This document shows, in pieces, positions 49,435-58,610 of a DNA stretch of 64,000 nt. Position numbers and translations under genes: made by a program. The stretch covers positions 4,689,730 through 4,753,729 of the forward strand of contig JAVSMS010000001.1 in assembly GCA_032027085.1 (NCBI GenBank). The letters run 5' to 3'. Origin of the DNA: Pseudorhodoplanes sp. Its GTDB lineage: Bacteria; Pseudomonadota; Alphaproteobacteria; Rhizobiales; Xanthobacteraceae. Every line of letters begins with the position of its first letter. Position 1 is the stretch's first letter. Under the pieces are notes generated by a model. The model made no database searches, was not told the DNA's origin, and was given only the letters and a program-made list of their open reading frames with translations.

Positions 49435-51450
49435 ATGACAAGCGATCAGATCAAGAAGCAATTCAACCTGGGAAATCTGATCCTTATCTTTGCGATAATT
49501 CAGTTCGTCTGGCTATCCTGGTATTTCTACACGGGATATGGCGGACCGCAGGAACTCGTCTCCCGGGTCATGTCGATCGCATTGGCCCTGCAAATCCTGT
49601 TCATGTACCGCGACAAATATCTCTATCCGTGGCTGCCGCCGCGGGTGAACGATCTTATCGTTTTCCTTTATCTCGCAATCTGCGCTTACGCCTTTTGGCA
49701 TTTCTGGTGGGAATACGAAGAGATCGCGATCTACCGGCAGGGCTCCTACACAACGCAGGACTACCTCGTCGGGCTGCTGATCTTTCTGCTGGTGATGGAA
49801 CTGTCCCGCCTCGCCCACCCGGTCCTGTTCTGGATCAACCTGTTCCTGGTTTTTTACACGCTGTGGGGCTACCTCAGTCCAATCGACTTTTTTTGGCATC
49901 CCGGCACATCCTTCTACCGCATCGTCACATCCAGCACCGTCGAATTATCGACCGGCATCTACGGCATCTATGGCCAGATCGCGCTGACGCTGATTGCGGC
50001 CTTTCTTCTGCTGGCAGCGGCCGCGCAAGGCTTTGGCGCACAGAGCGCGATGATCAATGTGATGCGGCGTCTCGCCGGCCGCTCACGTCAGATGGTGCCG
50101 CAAACCGCCGTCCTTGGTTCACTGTCGATCGGCATGATCAGCGGCAGCGGATCGGCGAACGCCGTCGTCGTCGGCACCATCACCATTCCGCTGATGAAAC
50201 GCTACGGTGTGCCGGCTGCTTTTGCCGGCGCCGTGGAATCGGCGGCCTCAATGGGCGGGCTGATCATGCCGCCGATGATGGGGATCGGCGCCTTTCTGAT
50301 GTCGGAATTTCTCGGCGTGCCTTATTGGGACGTGGTCGTGCGCGGATTCTCGCTCGCCATCGTCTATTATGTGTCGCTGGCGCTTGCCGTCTATCTGATC
50401 TGCGTGCGGCTTCTGCCGCGTGACACCGTCGCAGCGCCCAGCGTTCCTCTCTACGACCGCACCAAAACCTCGATCTTCTTCTTTTCGGTCCTGTTTCTCA
50501 TCTATCACCTCGGCTATCTCGGCACCGGTGAATTGCTGGCGGCGATCTACACTGCAGGCCTGATGTTTGTGCTGCTGCTGATCGCCTTTCTTTATTTCAA
50601 GTACGTGCTGAAAGATCCCGATGTCGTGCCGCAATCGCTGATTGGCAACATCCGCCTGTGCCTCGAGACGCACGCCGACATGACGTCCTACCTGACGCTG
50701 CTCCTGGCGACCCTCGGAATCATGATCGGCCTGTTCACCGTCACCGGCTTCATCAACCGCATGGGCGGGATGCTACTCGACCTCGGGGCGTGGAATATCC
50801 TGGCCATGATCTTCATGGCGTATATCTTCGGCTGGCTGGTCGGCGCCGGTCTGCCGCCGACGGCGACCTATATTATCGGCGCCGTGGTGATCGTGCAGCC
50901 GCTGACCAGCCTCGGCGTGAACCCGTGGGTGGCCCATTTCTTCGTATTCCTGCTCTCGGTGTGGGGAGAACTCTCGCCACCAACGTCCCTCACCGCGGCC
51001 ATCTCCGCACGCATCGCAGAGGCCTCCTTCATGCGCACCATGTGGGAAGCGCTCAAACTTTGCCTGCCGATCACCTTGATGACATTCGCCATCTTCACCC
51101 GCTCGGAGATGGTGGTGACGCCGGGCTGGACTCAGGTTCTCAACACCATTTCGGTTTTGATCGGCACCTGCGGCGTCGCCTTTGCAATGTTTGGCCGCTA
51201 CACCACAAAAGCGGCGCTGGATATCGGATTGCGGTTGCTGCTGACCGCCCTCGCCGGCGTCGTTCTCTTCCATCCGAACGACACCATCGCCCTGTCGATC
51301 AGCCCGCTGGTCTTCGTCGGGCTCGTCGCCGGAATCTGGCGCCACCGGATCGTCTCTCCACCGGCCGCACTGACCGACGACACTGGCGCGGCGGTCAAGG
51401 ATGATGAGAAACTGTCGGAGCTTCTGCAGGAGGCAAAGCGCGAATACTGA
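49435..51450 (+). CDS. Fused TRAP transporter permease (DctQM type)
   Basis: 671 residues with about 16 transmembrane segments. The small-subunit-like N-terminus (about 1-130) is followed by the DctM-like domain with MISGSGSANAVVVGTITIPL, AASMGGLIMPPMMGIGAFLM and GLPPTATYIIGAVVIVQPL. It couples solute import to an ion gradient. GGGGGAAGG lies upstream of ATG 49435. A bidirectional terminator follows the stop. The ligand is unknown; TAXI systems commonly carry dicarboxylates or amino acids. Confidence 0.93.
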   Translation: MTSDQIKKQFNLGNLILIFAIIQFVWLSWYFYTGYGGPQELVSRVMSIALALQILFMYRDKYLYPWLPPRVNDLIVFLYLAICAYAFWHFWWEYEEIAIYRQGSYTTQDYLVGLLIFLLVMELSRLAHPVLFWINLFLVFYTLWGYLSPIDFFWHPGTSFYRIVTSSTVELSTGIYGIYGQIALTLIAAFLLLAAAAQGFGAQSAMINVMRRLAGRSRQMVPQTAVLGSLSIGMISGSGSANAVVVGTITIPLMKRYGVPAAFAGAVESAASMGGLIMPPMMGIGAFLMSEFLGVPYWDVVVRGFSLAIVYYVSLALAVYLICVRLLPRDTVAAPSVPLYDRTKTSIFFFSVLFLIYHLGYLGTGELLAAIYTAGLMFVLLLIAFLYFKYVLKDPDVVPQSLIGNIRLCLETHADMTSYLTLLLATLGIMIGLFTVTGFINRMGGMLLDLGAWNILAMIFMAYIFGWLVGAGLPPTATYIIGAVVIVQPLTSLGVNPWVAHFFVFLLSVWGELSPPTSLTAAISARIAEASFMRTMWEALKLCLPITLMTFAIFTRSEMVVTPGWTQVLNTISVLIGTCGVAFAMFGRYTTKAALDIGLRLLLTALAGVVLFHPNDTIALSISPLVFVGLVAGIWRHRIVSPPAALTDDTGAAVKDDEKLSELLQEAKREY

Positions 51451-51456
51451 AAATAA

Positions 51457-51482
51457 AAGGGCCGCTCAAACGAGCGGCCCTT
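51457..51482. terminator. Bidirectional intrinsic terminator
   Basis: AAGGGCCGCTC (51457-51467) pairs with GAGCGGCCCTT (51472-51482). It sits between the convergent TRAP permease and LTXXQ genes and is T-rich on the reverse strand. Confidence 0.85.
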
Positions 51483-51507
51483 CCCCTTCTCCCCCGACGC
51501 AGACGCG

Positions 51508-51939
51508 TCATTCAAACCGGGCTGCTACGCTGCCGAATCCCATGGCGCGGGCAAGCTGGATCGCCTTGCTCTTCTGTTCGACATCGAGCGTTTTCATCAA
51601 CGGCTGCGCAGCGCTTATCAGGCGCTTCATGGCGGCTGCCGACAGCACCATCTCGGTGGCGCGGCTGCCGATCCGGCGCAGCATTCCGCGCTGGTCGTTG
51701 TCGGGCTGATCGGAATTGCGGGCGATTTCGCGCAATGCCGACGCGACGCGCGGCCAGTGCTTTTCCTGATCCGGGGTCAGACGCAGCGCCGACTTGAACC
51801 GGGCAATGCCGGATTCCAGCTCACCGGACGCCTGCGATGCGACGCGATAATTGGCCTGAATGGCGGGCGTCTCCGCGAACGCGCCAGTCGACGCCGTGAT
51901 CACGAGGGCCACCGCACCCGCGAAGGCTGCCTTCCACAT
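51508..51939 (-). CDS. LTXXQ-motif (Spy-like) periplasmic protein
   Basis: 143 residues with a signal peptide (AFAGAVALVITASTGAFA) and LRLTPDQEKHWPRVASALRE near residue 54, the LTxxQ core. A helical C-terminus follows. It is related to the protein at 47430 but lacks the His-rich tail. It may monitor the periplasm near the transporter; this is inferred only from position and family. Confidence 0.83.
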   Translation of the reverse strand: MWKAAFAGAVALVITASTGAFAETPAIQANYRVASQASGELESGIARFKSALRLTPDQEKHWPRVASALREIARNSDQPDNDQRGMLRRIGSRATEMVLSAAAMKRLISAAQPLMKTLDVEQKSKAIQLARAMGFGSVAARFE

Positions 51940-52143
51940 GCAGTCTCTCCAATAGGTTTGGGGAATTGCTGCAATGCGAAATACTGGATAAAGGCAATCG
52001 CTACAACCGGAATCGTGTTTGGTTCACCGCGTAGGGATCAATTAATCTTACAAAATCCACGGTTTACTTGGCGTCGAGGCGGCCAAATCTTGGCGATTCC
52101 GGGGCCCGCGCCGCTGCTGAAATTGGCGCTGCACAAATCAGGG

Positions 52144-52746
52144 TTAATCGGCGCCTTCGATGGTCTGCACCATGCCTTCGACCGCCTCGGCCTGAGTAAG
52201 ACCTCCGTCGCGCACCAGCGCGCGCCATGTGTAGAAGCTGAGCGCCAGACCAAGCATCACGCGCTGCTTCGCAGTCAGTGTCGCGCCCAGCACGTCGTGA
52301 TACGCGGCCATGAATGGCCCCATGGTCGCTTCGGTGGTTTCTCTCGTCAGTGAATGGAACTCGGCATCGCGCAGTACACAGGCCGCGAGCTGCGCGTTGC
52401 GCCCATACCATGCGTAGATCGCAGTGAGTCCTGTGCGCAGCCTTTCACGTCGGTCCGCAATTGCCCGCCAGGGCTCGGCACCAGGCAACGCATCACGTTC
52501 CATCGCCAGCCCTGAACAGGCAAGAAAGATATCCCGTTCATGGGGAAAGTGCGCATAGAGCGTATGCCGCTGAACGCCGGCCCGCTCGGCAATCATGCTG
52601 AAGGTCGTGGCTGCGGGACCAACGCTGCTGTGCAGTTCCAGCGCCGCATCCGCGATACGCTGGCGCGTTTGTGCCTGGCTCTCGGCTCGTTTCTTCAGGG
52701 TGTAGGTCCGAGGCTTTAATTTTAAAGCACGTACACGTGCAGTCAT
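52144..52746 (-). CDS. TetR-family regulator
   Basis: 200 residues from ATG 52746, with GGAG about 11 bases upstream; ATG 52770 is the alternative. A basic N-terminal extension is followed by the TetR HTH: RIADAALELHSSVGPAATTF, then IAERAGVQRHTLYAHFPHER. A helical ligand domain follows. The upstream gap to the NTF2-like gene contains a perfect TGAGAC/GTCTCA palindrome, a likely operator. Confidence 0.88.
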   Translation of the reverse strand: MTARVRALKLKPRTYTLKKRAESQAQTRQRIADAALELHSSVGPAATTFSMIAERAGVQRHTLYAHFPHERDIFLACSGLAMERDALPGAEPWRAIADRRERLRTGLTAIYAWYGRNAQLAACVLRDAEFHSLTRETTEATMGPFMAAYHDVLGATLTAKQRVMLGLALSFYTWRALVRDGGLTQAEAVEGMVQTIEGAD

Positions 52747-52881
52747 ATTGACCGATTCTCCAACTTTCATTACACAGCTATGTACTCTTAAAAATGCCTC
52801 CTGTCCAGATGTCGGCAGATGGCCCGGCGCCTCACCCGCGACCGGCGGCCCGCCTCAGCATGGTTAGACGACAGTGTTGAC

Positions 52882-52899
52882 ATGAGACGATTGTCTCAT
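52882..52899. promoter_or_regulatory. TetR-type operator
   Basis: ATGAGAC (52882-52888) and GTCTCAT (52893-52899) are perfect inverted repeats around GATT. They lie in the divergent gap between the TetR gene at 52144 and the NTF2-like gene at 52941. Confidence 0.7.
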
Positions 52900-52940
52900 T
52901 AAAGGATATCTGTCTTACCCAACTTGAAGGAGCCTGTGTG

Positions 52941-53363
52941 ATGGCGCTGACCCCGCAGCAGATGGACAAGAAGATGGACGAGCATTTCAGTTTCGAGGCG
53001 CGCGACGACATTGAAGGCGTACTGGCAACCCTCACAGAGGACGTTGAACACGACATTGTGGGCTGGCCCTTCGGCCCCTCGCATGGGCGTGAGGGTGCAC
53101 GCAAATTCTACGAGGCCACGTTCCACGATCTCTCCGAGAGCAAGGTCCGATGCGTGAAACGCCTTTACGGCCACAACTTCATGGTTGACGAGTCAATCTG
53201 GACGGGGAAAGCGCCTGGCAAGCCCTTCGGATTGGATGGTCGCAATCGCCCCCTCGAATTCCGGCTGCTTCACGTCGTGGAATTCGCAGACAGCGGCGAC
53301 ATCAAGCGCGAGAACGTATGGCTCGATCTCGCATCCATCGTTCGACAATTGCCGCAGGACTGA
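52941..53363 (+). CDS. SnoaL/NTF2-like fold protein
   Basis: 140 residues. ATG 52941 is chosen over the GTG one codon upstream. The pattern fits the SnoaL/ketosteroid-isomerase-like cone fold: MDEHFSFEARDDIEGVLATL, GWPFGPSHGREGARKFYEAT, then paired beta strands (RLLHVVEFADSGDIKRENVW). Such proteins bind or isomerise small hydrophobic molecules. It is followed after one base by a TetR gene on the same strand, so the two form an operon. Confidence 0.8.
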   Translation: MALTPQQMDKKMDEHFSFEARDDIEGVLATLTEDVEHDIVGWPFGPSHGREGARKFYEATFHDLSESKVRCVKRLYGHNFMVDESIWTGKAPGKPFGLDGRNRPLEFRLLHVVEFADSGDIKRENVWLDLASIVRQLPQD

Positions 53364-53364
53364 C

Positions 53365-53985
53365 GTGACAACGCTAGAACGAAACGGTCGCCCGAACCAG
53401 CGATCGCGCACCCGGAAAGACCTTCTCCAGGCGGCATCGCGGCTCATGAAGCAAGGCCGCACACCCACCTTGGAGGAGGTCGCGGAAGAGGCGCTGGTTT
53501 CGCGTGCGACGGCATATCGCTACTTCCCGAGCGTCGAGGCGCTCCTGGTGGAAGCTGCGGTGGATGTCACCATGCCCGAGCCTGGAGAATTCTTCAGCGG
53601 TGATGCTTCGCGCGACCCCGTCATGCGGGTGCAGCGCATCGAAACTGCCGTCCATGACGTGATTCTGGCGAACGAGCCTCTGCTGCGGACCATGCTCGCG
53701 CACGCCATTCAACAGGATCTGCAATCTGACGAAGCCGGCAAGCCGCCCCGCCGACAAAATCGACGCACGCCGCTTATCGAAGCAGCGCTCGAGCCGACGC
53801 GCGATCAATTCAGGCGTGGGGCAATGGAAATGCTGACGAAGGCACTGGCGCTGATCATGGGACCGGAAGCCATGATCGTCACCAAGGATGTCTTGCAACT
53901 CGACGATGCCGACGCGCGAAAAGTGAAGCGTTGGGCCATTCGGGCGTTGGTGGAGGCAGCGAGAAAGCCGGAAGCCCCCGACTGA
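53365..53985 (+). CDS. TetR-family regulator
   Basis: 206 residues from GTG 53365, one base after the preceding stop. HTH: LLQAASRLMKQGRTPTLEEV, then AEEALVSRATAYRYFPSVEA. The helical C-terminal domain has an amphipathic linker rich in Arg. It probably regulates its own operon or the metallo-beta-lactamase gene downstream, whose leader contains a palindrome at 54011-54032. Confidence 0.85.
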   Translation: MTTLERNGRPNQRSRTRKDLLQAASRLMKQGRTPTLEEVAEEALVSRATAYRYFPSVEALLVEAAVDVTMPEPGEFFSGDASRDPVMRVQRIETAVHDVILANEPLLRTMLAHAIQQDLQSDEAGKPPRRQNRRTPLIEAALEPTRDQFRRGAMEMLTKALALIMGPEAMIVTKDVLQLDDADARKVKRWAIRALVEAARKPEAPD

Positions 53986-54010
53986 CGCCGCCAGAATGGG
54001 TATAAACTTT

Positions 54011-54032
54011 CGATGCACATACTTGTGTATCG
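54011..54032. promoter_or_regulatory. Palindrome upstream of the metallo-beta-lactamase-fold gene
   Basis: CGATGCACA (54011-54019) and TGTGTATCG (54024-54032) form 9-bp arms with one mismatch around TACT. A CACATACCAGTG half-like site follows near 54062. A plausible TetR operator. Confidence 0.55.
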
Positions 54033-54112
54033 ATGTTGACAGAGGCCCGAAAATTGAATACACATACCAGTGCAATGAAATTGGACATGCATTCAGCCCC
54101 CTGGAGACCGCC

Positions 54113-54853
54113 ATGGACACCAAGATTTCCGAAATCGCCGACGGCATCTACCGTCTCTCGACCTACGTGCTGGACATCGCCCCGCCCGCCGGTTTCACCT
54201 TCAACCAGTTTCTCGTCCTGGGCGATGAGCCGCTGATGTTTCACACCGGCCTGCGCAAGATGTTTCCGCTCAACCGCGACGCCCTGAGCCGCATCATTGC
54301 GCCGGAAAAGTTGCGCTGGATCGCCTTCGGTCATTACGAGGCCGATGAATGCGGCGCCATGAACGAATGGCTCGCCGTCGCCCCGAATGCGGAGGTCGCG
54401 CATGGCCAGACCGGCTGCCTGGTCTCTCTCAATGACATGGCGGATCGCGCGCCGCGCGTCCTGCAGGACGGCGAGGTGATCGATCTCGGCGGCGGCAAGC
54501 GCGTACGATACATCGACACGCCGCACACGCCGCACGGCTGGGACGCCGGTGTGATGTACGAGGAATCGACGGGCACTCTCCTGTGCGGCGATCTTTTCAC
54601 TCAGCTTGGCGATGGCCCGGCTCTAACCCAGGGCGACATCGTCGGCCCGGCCATCACGGCGGAGGAGCTGTTCCAGTATTCCGCACTCGCACCCGGGATG
54701 GGTGCGGCCATCCGCGGGCTCGCCAAATATTCTCCACGCACGCTCGCGCTCATGCACGGGCCGTCCTTTACCGGTGATGGAGCGGCGGCATTGCACGCGC
54801 TCGCGGACGACTATGACCGGCGGCTGCGCGGCCGGCTGAGTCTGGCCGCATAG
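54113..54853 (+). CDS. Metallo-beta-lactamase-fold protein (flavodiiron/ODP-like)
   Basis: 246 residues from ATG 54113 (GGAG upstream). The first metal motif is HYEADECGAMNEW, the H-x-E-x-D form found in flavodiiron-type oxygen-binding domains rather than the H-x-H-x-D of hydrolases. The later ligands fit TPHTPHGWDAGVMYE, LLCGDLFTQLG and LMHGPSF. No flavodoxin domain is attached. It is likely a stand-alone di-iron O2/NO-sensing or reducing protein. It lies downstream of a TetR gene with its own leader palindrome. Confidence 0.85.
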   Translation: MDTKISEIADGIYRLSTYVLDIAPPAGFTFNQFLVLGDEPLMFHTGLRKMFPLNRDALSRIIAPEKLRWIAFGHYEADECGAMNEWLAVAPNAEVAHGQTGCLVSLNDMADRAPRVLQDGEVIDLGGGKRVRYIDTPHTPHGWDAGVMYEESTGTLLCGDLFTQLGDGPALTQGDIVGPAITAEELFQYSALAPGMGAAIRGLAKYSPRTLALMHGPSFTGDGAAALHALADDYDRRLRGRLSLAA

Positions 54854-54951
54854 CCTCGCGCCTAAATCCACCACACTGAGTCCCGGATCTCGCGTCCGGA
54901 CAAACAATCACGCTCAAGGCGCATCGGGATGCGCCACGGATGGAGCCTGCC

Positions 54952-55785
54952 ATGACCGACAATACTGCCACCTCGTTTTCCAGCGCGGCAATGCGCTGCT
55001 GCCGCCTCGCCGCCGAGGTCGGCTGTCTGTTTCACCGCGCTCTGAAGGCGCACGAAACACGCCGCGCACTCACCGACCTGCCTGACAATCTGCTGCGGGA
55101 TGTCGGACTGCACCGGAGCGAGATCGATTTCGTTGCGGATTCCATCGCATCAGCGAAAGGTGACCCGACGCGCGATCCTCGGGATCATCTCAACCGCAGC
55201 GTCGCGCATCTGCGCGCGGCAAGACGCCGGGCGGACAACCTTTTGCCGCAGGCTGCAGTGCGGATTTTTGCGCTGCTCGCGATCGCCGGGTCCATGCTCG
55301 CCGGATTTTCCGATGTCAGCCAGGCGCAGACCGCACAGGTCAAGCGCGGCGAATATCTTGTAACGCTCGGCGGCTGCAACGATTGTCACACCCCGGGGTA
55401 TTTTTTTGGCAAGCCAGACAAGACGCGCTTCCTGGGCGGCTCGGAAGTCGGATTTGAAATCCCCGGTCTCGGCGTCTTTCACGGGCCGAACCTGACGCCG
55501 GATCAGGACACGGGTCTTGGCGCCTGGTCGCCCGATGAAATCGTCGCTGCCATCACAGGGGGCCAGCGGCCCGACGGGCGTATTCTTGCGCCGGTCATGC
55601 CCTGGCACGCCTTTGCCAAGCTGACACGAGAGGACGCCTACGCCATAGCCGCGTTCCTGAAGAGCCTGCCCCCGGTCAAAAACAAGGTGCCCGGCCCGTT
55701 CGGCCCGCACGAGGCCTCGACGTCATTCGTGCTGAAGATCGTGCCGCCGGCCGCTGCAACCACAGGCGGACCCTCATCGAACTAG
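54952..55785 (+). CDS. DUF1127-cytochrome c fusion protein, copy 1
   Basis: 277 residues from ATG 54952 (GGAG upstream). Residues about 30-60 (TRRALTDLPDNLLRDVGLHR) are a DUF1127/YjiS motif, normally a separate small protein. A hydrophobic segment (FALLAIAGSMLAGFSDVSQA) follows, resembling a signal or anchor, and then a class I cytochrome c domain: GGCNDCHTPGYFFGK heme site, VGFEIPGLGVFHGPNLTPD and the distal Met in LAPVMPWHAFAKL. The DUF1127 part would stay cytoplasmic and the heme domain periplasmic. The paralogue at 59785 has the same architecture, so the fusion is not a sequencing artefact. Confidence 0.88.
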   Translation: MTDNTATSFSSAAMRCCRLAAEVGCLFHRALKAHETRRALTDLPDNLLRDVGLHRSEIDFVADSIASAKGDPTRDPRDHLNRSVAHLRAARRRADNLLPQAAVRIFALLAIAGSMLAGFSDVSQAQTAQVKRGEYLVTLGGCNDCHTPGYFFGKPDKTRFLGGSEVGFEIPGLGVFHGPNLTPDQDTGLGAWSPDEIVAAITGGQRPDGRILAPVMPWHAFAKLTREDAYAIAAFLKSLPPVKNKVPGPFGPHEASTSFVLKIVPPAAATTGGPSSN

Positions 55786-55863
55786 GCGCGGCTGTTCCAA
55801 ACGCATTCGCGCAAAGGCGCAATTATCCGATCAGGACATCACTCTTTTTTGCAAGAGCCATCC

Positions 55864-56946
55864 ATGCCGCCGCATCCTGCCACACAAGAAATCGACACGC
55901 ATGGCTCAAAGCCTCGGCAATGCGCAGCTGCACCGCTTGCATGGATCGCGCTCGTCGTCATTCTGGGCATTCTGCTGCTGGGCGATAGTACCGCCGCGCG
56001 GTCCGGCGGACTGATCTCTTTCCTTCCGCATCCTGCAAAGGATGCACAGGCGTTGCAGAAACAAACGGTGCCGAGCCGCAATGCTGCTGCGCTGACCACC
56101 AACCGGTTCGATATTGAATATGTTGAACCGACAGACCCTGCGCATCGCCCACTTTACGCCCTTCTGCAGCAGGAACATGTTCTGGAGAAGGTTCAGGCGC
56201 TGCTCGCGCCGGTCAAGCTGCCAATCCGGATCACGTTGAAGCTGGGCAGCTGCGATGGCGTTGCAAACGCAACCTTCTGGGATGACGTCATCAAGGTCTG
56301 CTACGAATACATAGACTATGTGCTGAAACACGCCTCCAAGGTGGCAACCGACGCTTTGCCGCTCCGGGACGTAATGATTGGACCGACGATCGAGGTTTTC
56401 CTGCATGAGGCGGGACATGCCGTCGTCGAGGTTCTGGATATTCCGTTCTTCGGGCGTGAAGAGGACGTTGCCGATTATTTTGCGACCTACATTCTGCTGC
56501 AATTGTGCAAGGACGACGCGCGGCGGCTGATCCTCGGAACATCCTTTGTCGGCGGCGCAGAAGCGATCGACGAACAAGGAAAGAGGCCGGATTTGCACCT
56601 TCTGGCCGATACACATTCGCTTCCCGCGCAACGCTATTTCAACCGCTGGTGCATGGCCTACGGCGCAAACCCCGTGCTTTTCGCCGATGCAGTCGACAAC
56701 GGTCTGCTGCCGCAAAGCCGGGCCAAGCATTGCCGCTATGAATACCAGACAAACGCTTTCGCCTTCAGGACGCTGATCTCGCCCTACATCGACGAGAAGC
56801 TGAAGCAAAAGGTTTTCGCCAAAAACTGGTTCGCATCGCCGGCGATGGATCGGCCGATGTGCGCCACGACGATTTCAATGGCGATCTCGCAAGAGATCAA
56901 TTGCAAGACGCTGTTGGATGAAGGGCTCTGCACCAAGCAGAGGTGA
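55864..56946 (+). CDS. DUF4344-type metallopeptidase
   Basis: About 360 residues; ATG 55864 is preferred over ATG 55849. An N-terminal transmembrane anchor (PLAWIALVVILGILLLGDST) is followed by a periplasmic zincin-like domain. VFLHEAGHAVVEVLD gives H-E-x-x-H, and GREEDVADYFATYILLQ carries the third acidic ligand, as in gluzincins. Cys pairs (CDG, CYEY, CKDD, WCMAY, CRYE, MCATT, NCKTL) suggest disulfides. A proline-rich secreted protein follows 24 bases later, perhaps in the same operon. Confidence 0.85.
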   Translation: MPPHPATQEIDTHGSKPRQCAAAPLAWIALVVILGILLLGDSTAARSGGLISFLPHPAKDAQALQKQTVPSRNAAALTTNRFDIEYVEPTDPAHRPLYALLQQEHVLEKVQALLAPVKLPIRITLKLGSCDGVANATFWDDVIKVCYEYIDYVLKHASKVATDALPLRDVMIGPTIEVFLHEAGHAVVEVLDIPFFGREEDVADYFATYILLQLCKDDARRLILGTSFVGGAEAIDEQGKRPDLHLLADTHSLPAQRYFNRWCMAYGANPVLFADAVDNGLLPQSRAKHCRYEYQTNAFAFRTLISPYIDEKLKQKVFAKNWFASPAMDRPMCATTISMAISQEINCKTLLDEGLCTKQR

Positions 56947-56970
56947 ACCAACCACGACAAGGAGACCAGC

Positions 56971-57231
56971 ATGAAGATAAGGCTTATCGGCTTGGCCATG
57001 CTTGCCATCGCCACGGTCACGCCGGCTTTCGGACAAGCAACCGGCAATTCCCCGGGCCGCCCGGAAAATCCCCCTGGTGCGCGGCCGGAAAATCCCCCTG
57101 GTGCGCGCCCGGAAAATCCTCCAGGAGCTCGCCCGGAAAGCCCTCCTGGAATGCGCCCGGAAAATCCGCCGGGAGCGCGGGCGGAGAATCCCCCGGGAGC
57201 GCGGCCGGAAAACCCGCCCGGAAAGAAGTGA
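56971..57231 (+). CDS. Secreted proline-rich protein with octapeptide repeats
   Basis: 86 residues: a signal peptide (MKIRLIGLAMLAIATVTPAF), then seven tandem copies of an R-P-E-N-P-P-G-A unit ending in KK. The DNA is a 24-bp minisatellite (about 57058-57228), so copy number may vary between strains. Other frames stay open across the repeat and are shadows. It is probably a disordered cell-envelope protein; function unknown. AAGGAGA precedes the ATG. Confidence 0.8.
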   Translation: MKIRLIGLAMLAIATVTPAFGQATGNSPGRPENPPGARPENPPGARPENPPGARPESPPGMRPENPPGARAENPPGARPENPPGKK

Positions 57232-57365
57232 TGCAATGGGGCAGCTCTGTTTCCCAGAAAATGGAGCCGGGCTCACAGCCCGGCCCCAGGATCGTGGCGG
57301 AGTGCATTCAGACCGCGAGCGGATCAATTCCGGCTGCTGCGAGACGACCGCGTGACCACCGGGTC

Positions 57366-58364
57366 CTACAGCCACAACGAAATAACAGTTTCGCCAAGAT
57401 GGCCGATATCCATCGAAGCGGTCGAAATCAGCGCTGCAAGGACAGCAGGGCTTTCGATCTTCGTTGGCTTTCGTCCCGAGTGCGGTCCCCGCAGTCCGTT
57501 CATATGCGCAGACAGACAATCGACAAACGCTCGAATATGCGTGGCCTGCTTGACGTCCTCGCGAACGATCAGCCAGACCTCACCATCCAGTTCGGCAACA
57601 GGGGGCAGGCAACGAATGAGGTCCGGCTCCCTGTCCCCGACGAAGCACGGCAGCACCGAAATGCTCAGGCCTGCCTTGATGGCAGACAGCACGTTCGTGA
57701 GACTGTTGCTGCGCGTATTGACCGTTGCATTCATGGCGACCTTGCTGAGCCAGCAGAATGGCGGCAGTCCCGCCATGGGACCCTCGACCAACGCGACGAA
57801 ATGCCCGGAAAATGCGGCAGCGCTGGATGGCACGCCGTGCTCTTCGGCATAGGCCGCGCTGCAATAAGCGGTCCAGCCGGCGTCCGGAAGCCGTTGTGCG
57901 ACAATGCCGCTGCCCTCGGGTCGAGAACTTGCACGCAAAGCCACATCCGCTTCACCACGAGCGACATCGAGCCGCCGATCGTCCGTGATCAGTTCGACAG
58001 TTACGCCCGGATATTGCTGGCGAAAGTTGCGCAGGAATGGCGCAATCACATAATTCGCATAGACCTCGCTCGAGGTGAAACGTACCGACCCTGACAGCAT
58101 CCGCTGACTTGCATCGATGGCGCTGCGCAAAGCGAGGACTTCAGCTTCTATCCTTTCTGCGCTGTCTGCAACGAGCCGGCCGAGCGGCGTCGGCAGATAT
58201 CCACTCTGTCGCGCCTCGAAAAGATCGGCGCCAACGATGCTCTCGATCTGGGCGATGCGGCGGGTGACGGTCGTCTGATTGACGTTAAGAGCCCGGGCGG
58301 CGCGCAGTGCCGAACCGGTGCGGGCCACGGCCAGCACGAAACGCAGATCGTCCCAGTCAATCAT
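57366..58364 (-). CDS. LysR-family regulator
   Basis: 332 residues from ATG 58364. HTH: LRFVLAVARTGSALRAARAL and NVNQTTVTRRIAQIESIVGA. The effector domain runs from about 90 to 300. It is divergent from the O-methyltransferase gene across 246 bp, so regulation of that gene is likely. The C-terminus has an unusual extra 30 residues past the normal LysR end. Confidence 0.87.
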   Translation of the reverse strand: MIDWDDLRFVLAVARTGSALRAARALNVNQTTVTRRIAQIESIVGADLFEARQSGYLPTPLGRLVADSAERIEAEVLALRSAIDASQRMLSGSVRFTSSEVYANYVIAPFLRNFRQQYPGVTVELITDDRRLDVARGEADVALRASSRPEGSGIVAQRLPDAGWTAYCSAAYAEEHGVPSSAAAFSGHFVALVEGPMAGLPPFCWLSKVAMNATVNTRSNSLTNVLSAIKAGLSISVLPCFVGDREPDLIRCLPPVAELDGEVWLIVREDVKQATHIRAFVDCLSAHMNGLRGPHSGRKPTKIESPAVLAALISTASMDIGHLGETVISLWL

Positions 58365-58610
58365 GGCGGCATTCTGCAAAAATGCAGAACAGTCTGGCAA
58401 TAGTCCTGATTGCGCGAATTAGGGCCGCCGAATAATCAGGCGCGCGTCCGCGCTGGTGAAGCGGACAAGCAAAGACGCCGCGGCGCGGCCGGACTCGGTC
58501 CTGGCGCGCCTCGATAAACGTCCAACTGAAAAGCTGACCGCGTAACGGCGCCCGGTTGCCCGGACGACGGACAATGTCGCACGCCCAAACGCCAACCCGA
58601 GGAGACCACG

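Noticed and set aside
48325-49461. Minus-strand 378-residue open frame over the TAXI binding protein
   Set aside because: The plus strand has a signal peptide and full TAXI family pattern. The reverse frame shows no motif.
56943-58094. Plus-strand 383-residue and minus-strand 150-residue frames across the proline-rich repeat
   Set aside because: The 24-bp period keeps all frames open. Only the frame with signal peptide and ribosome binding site is credible.
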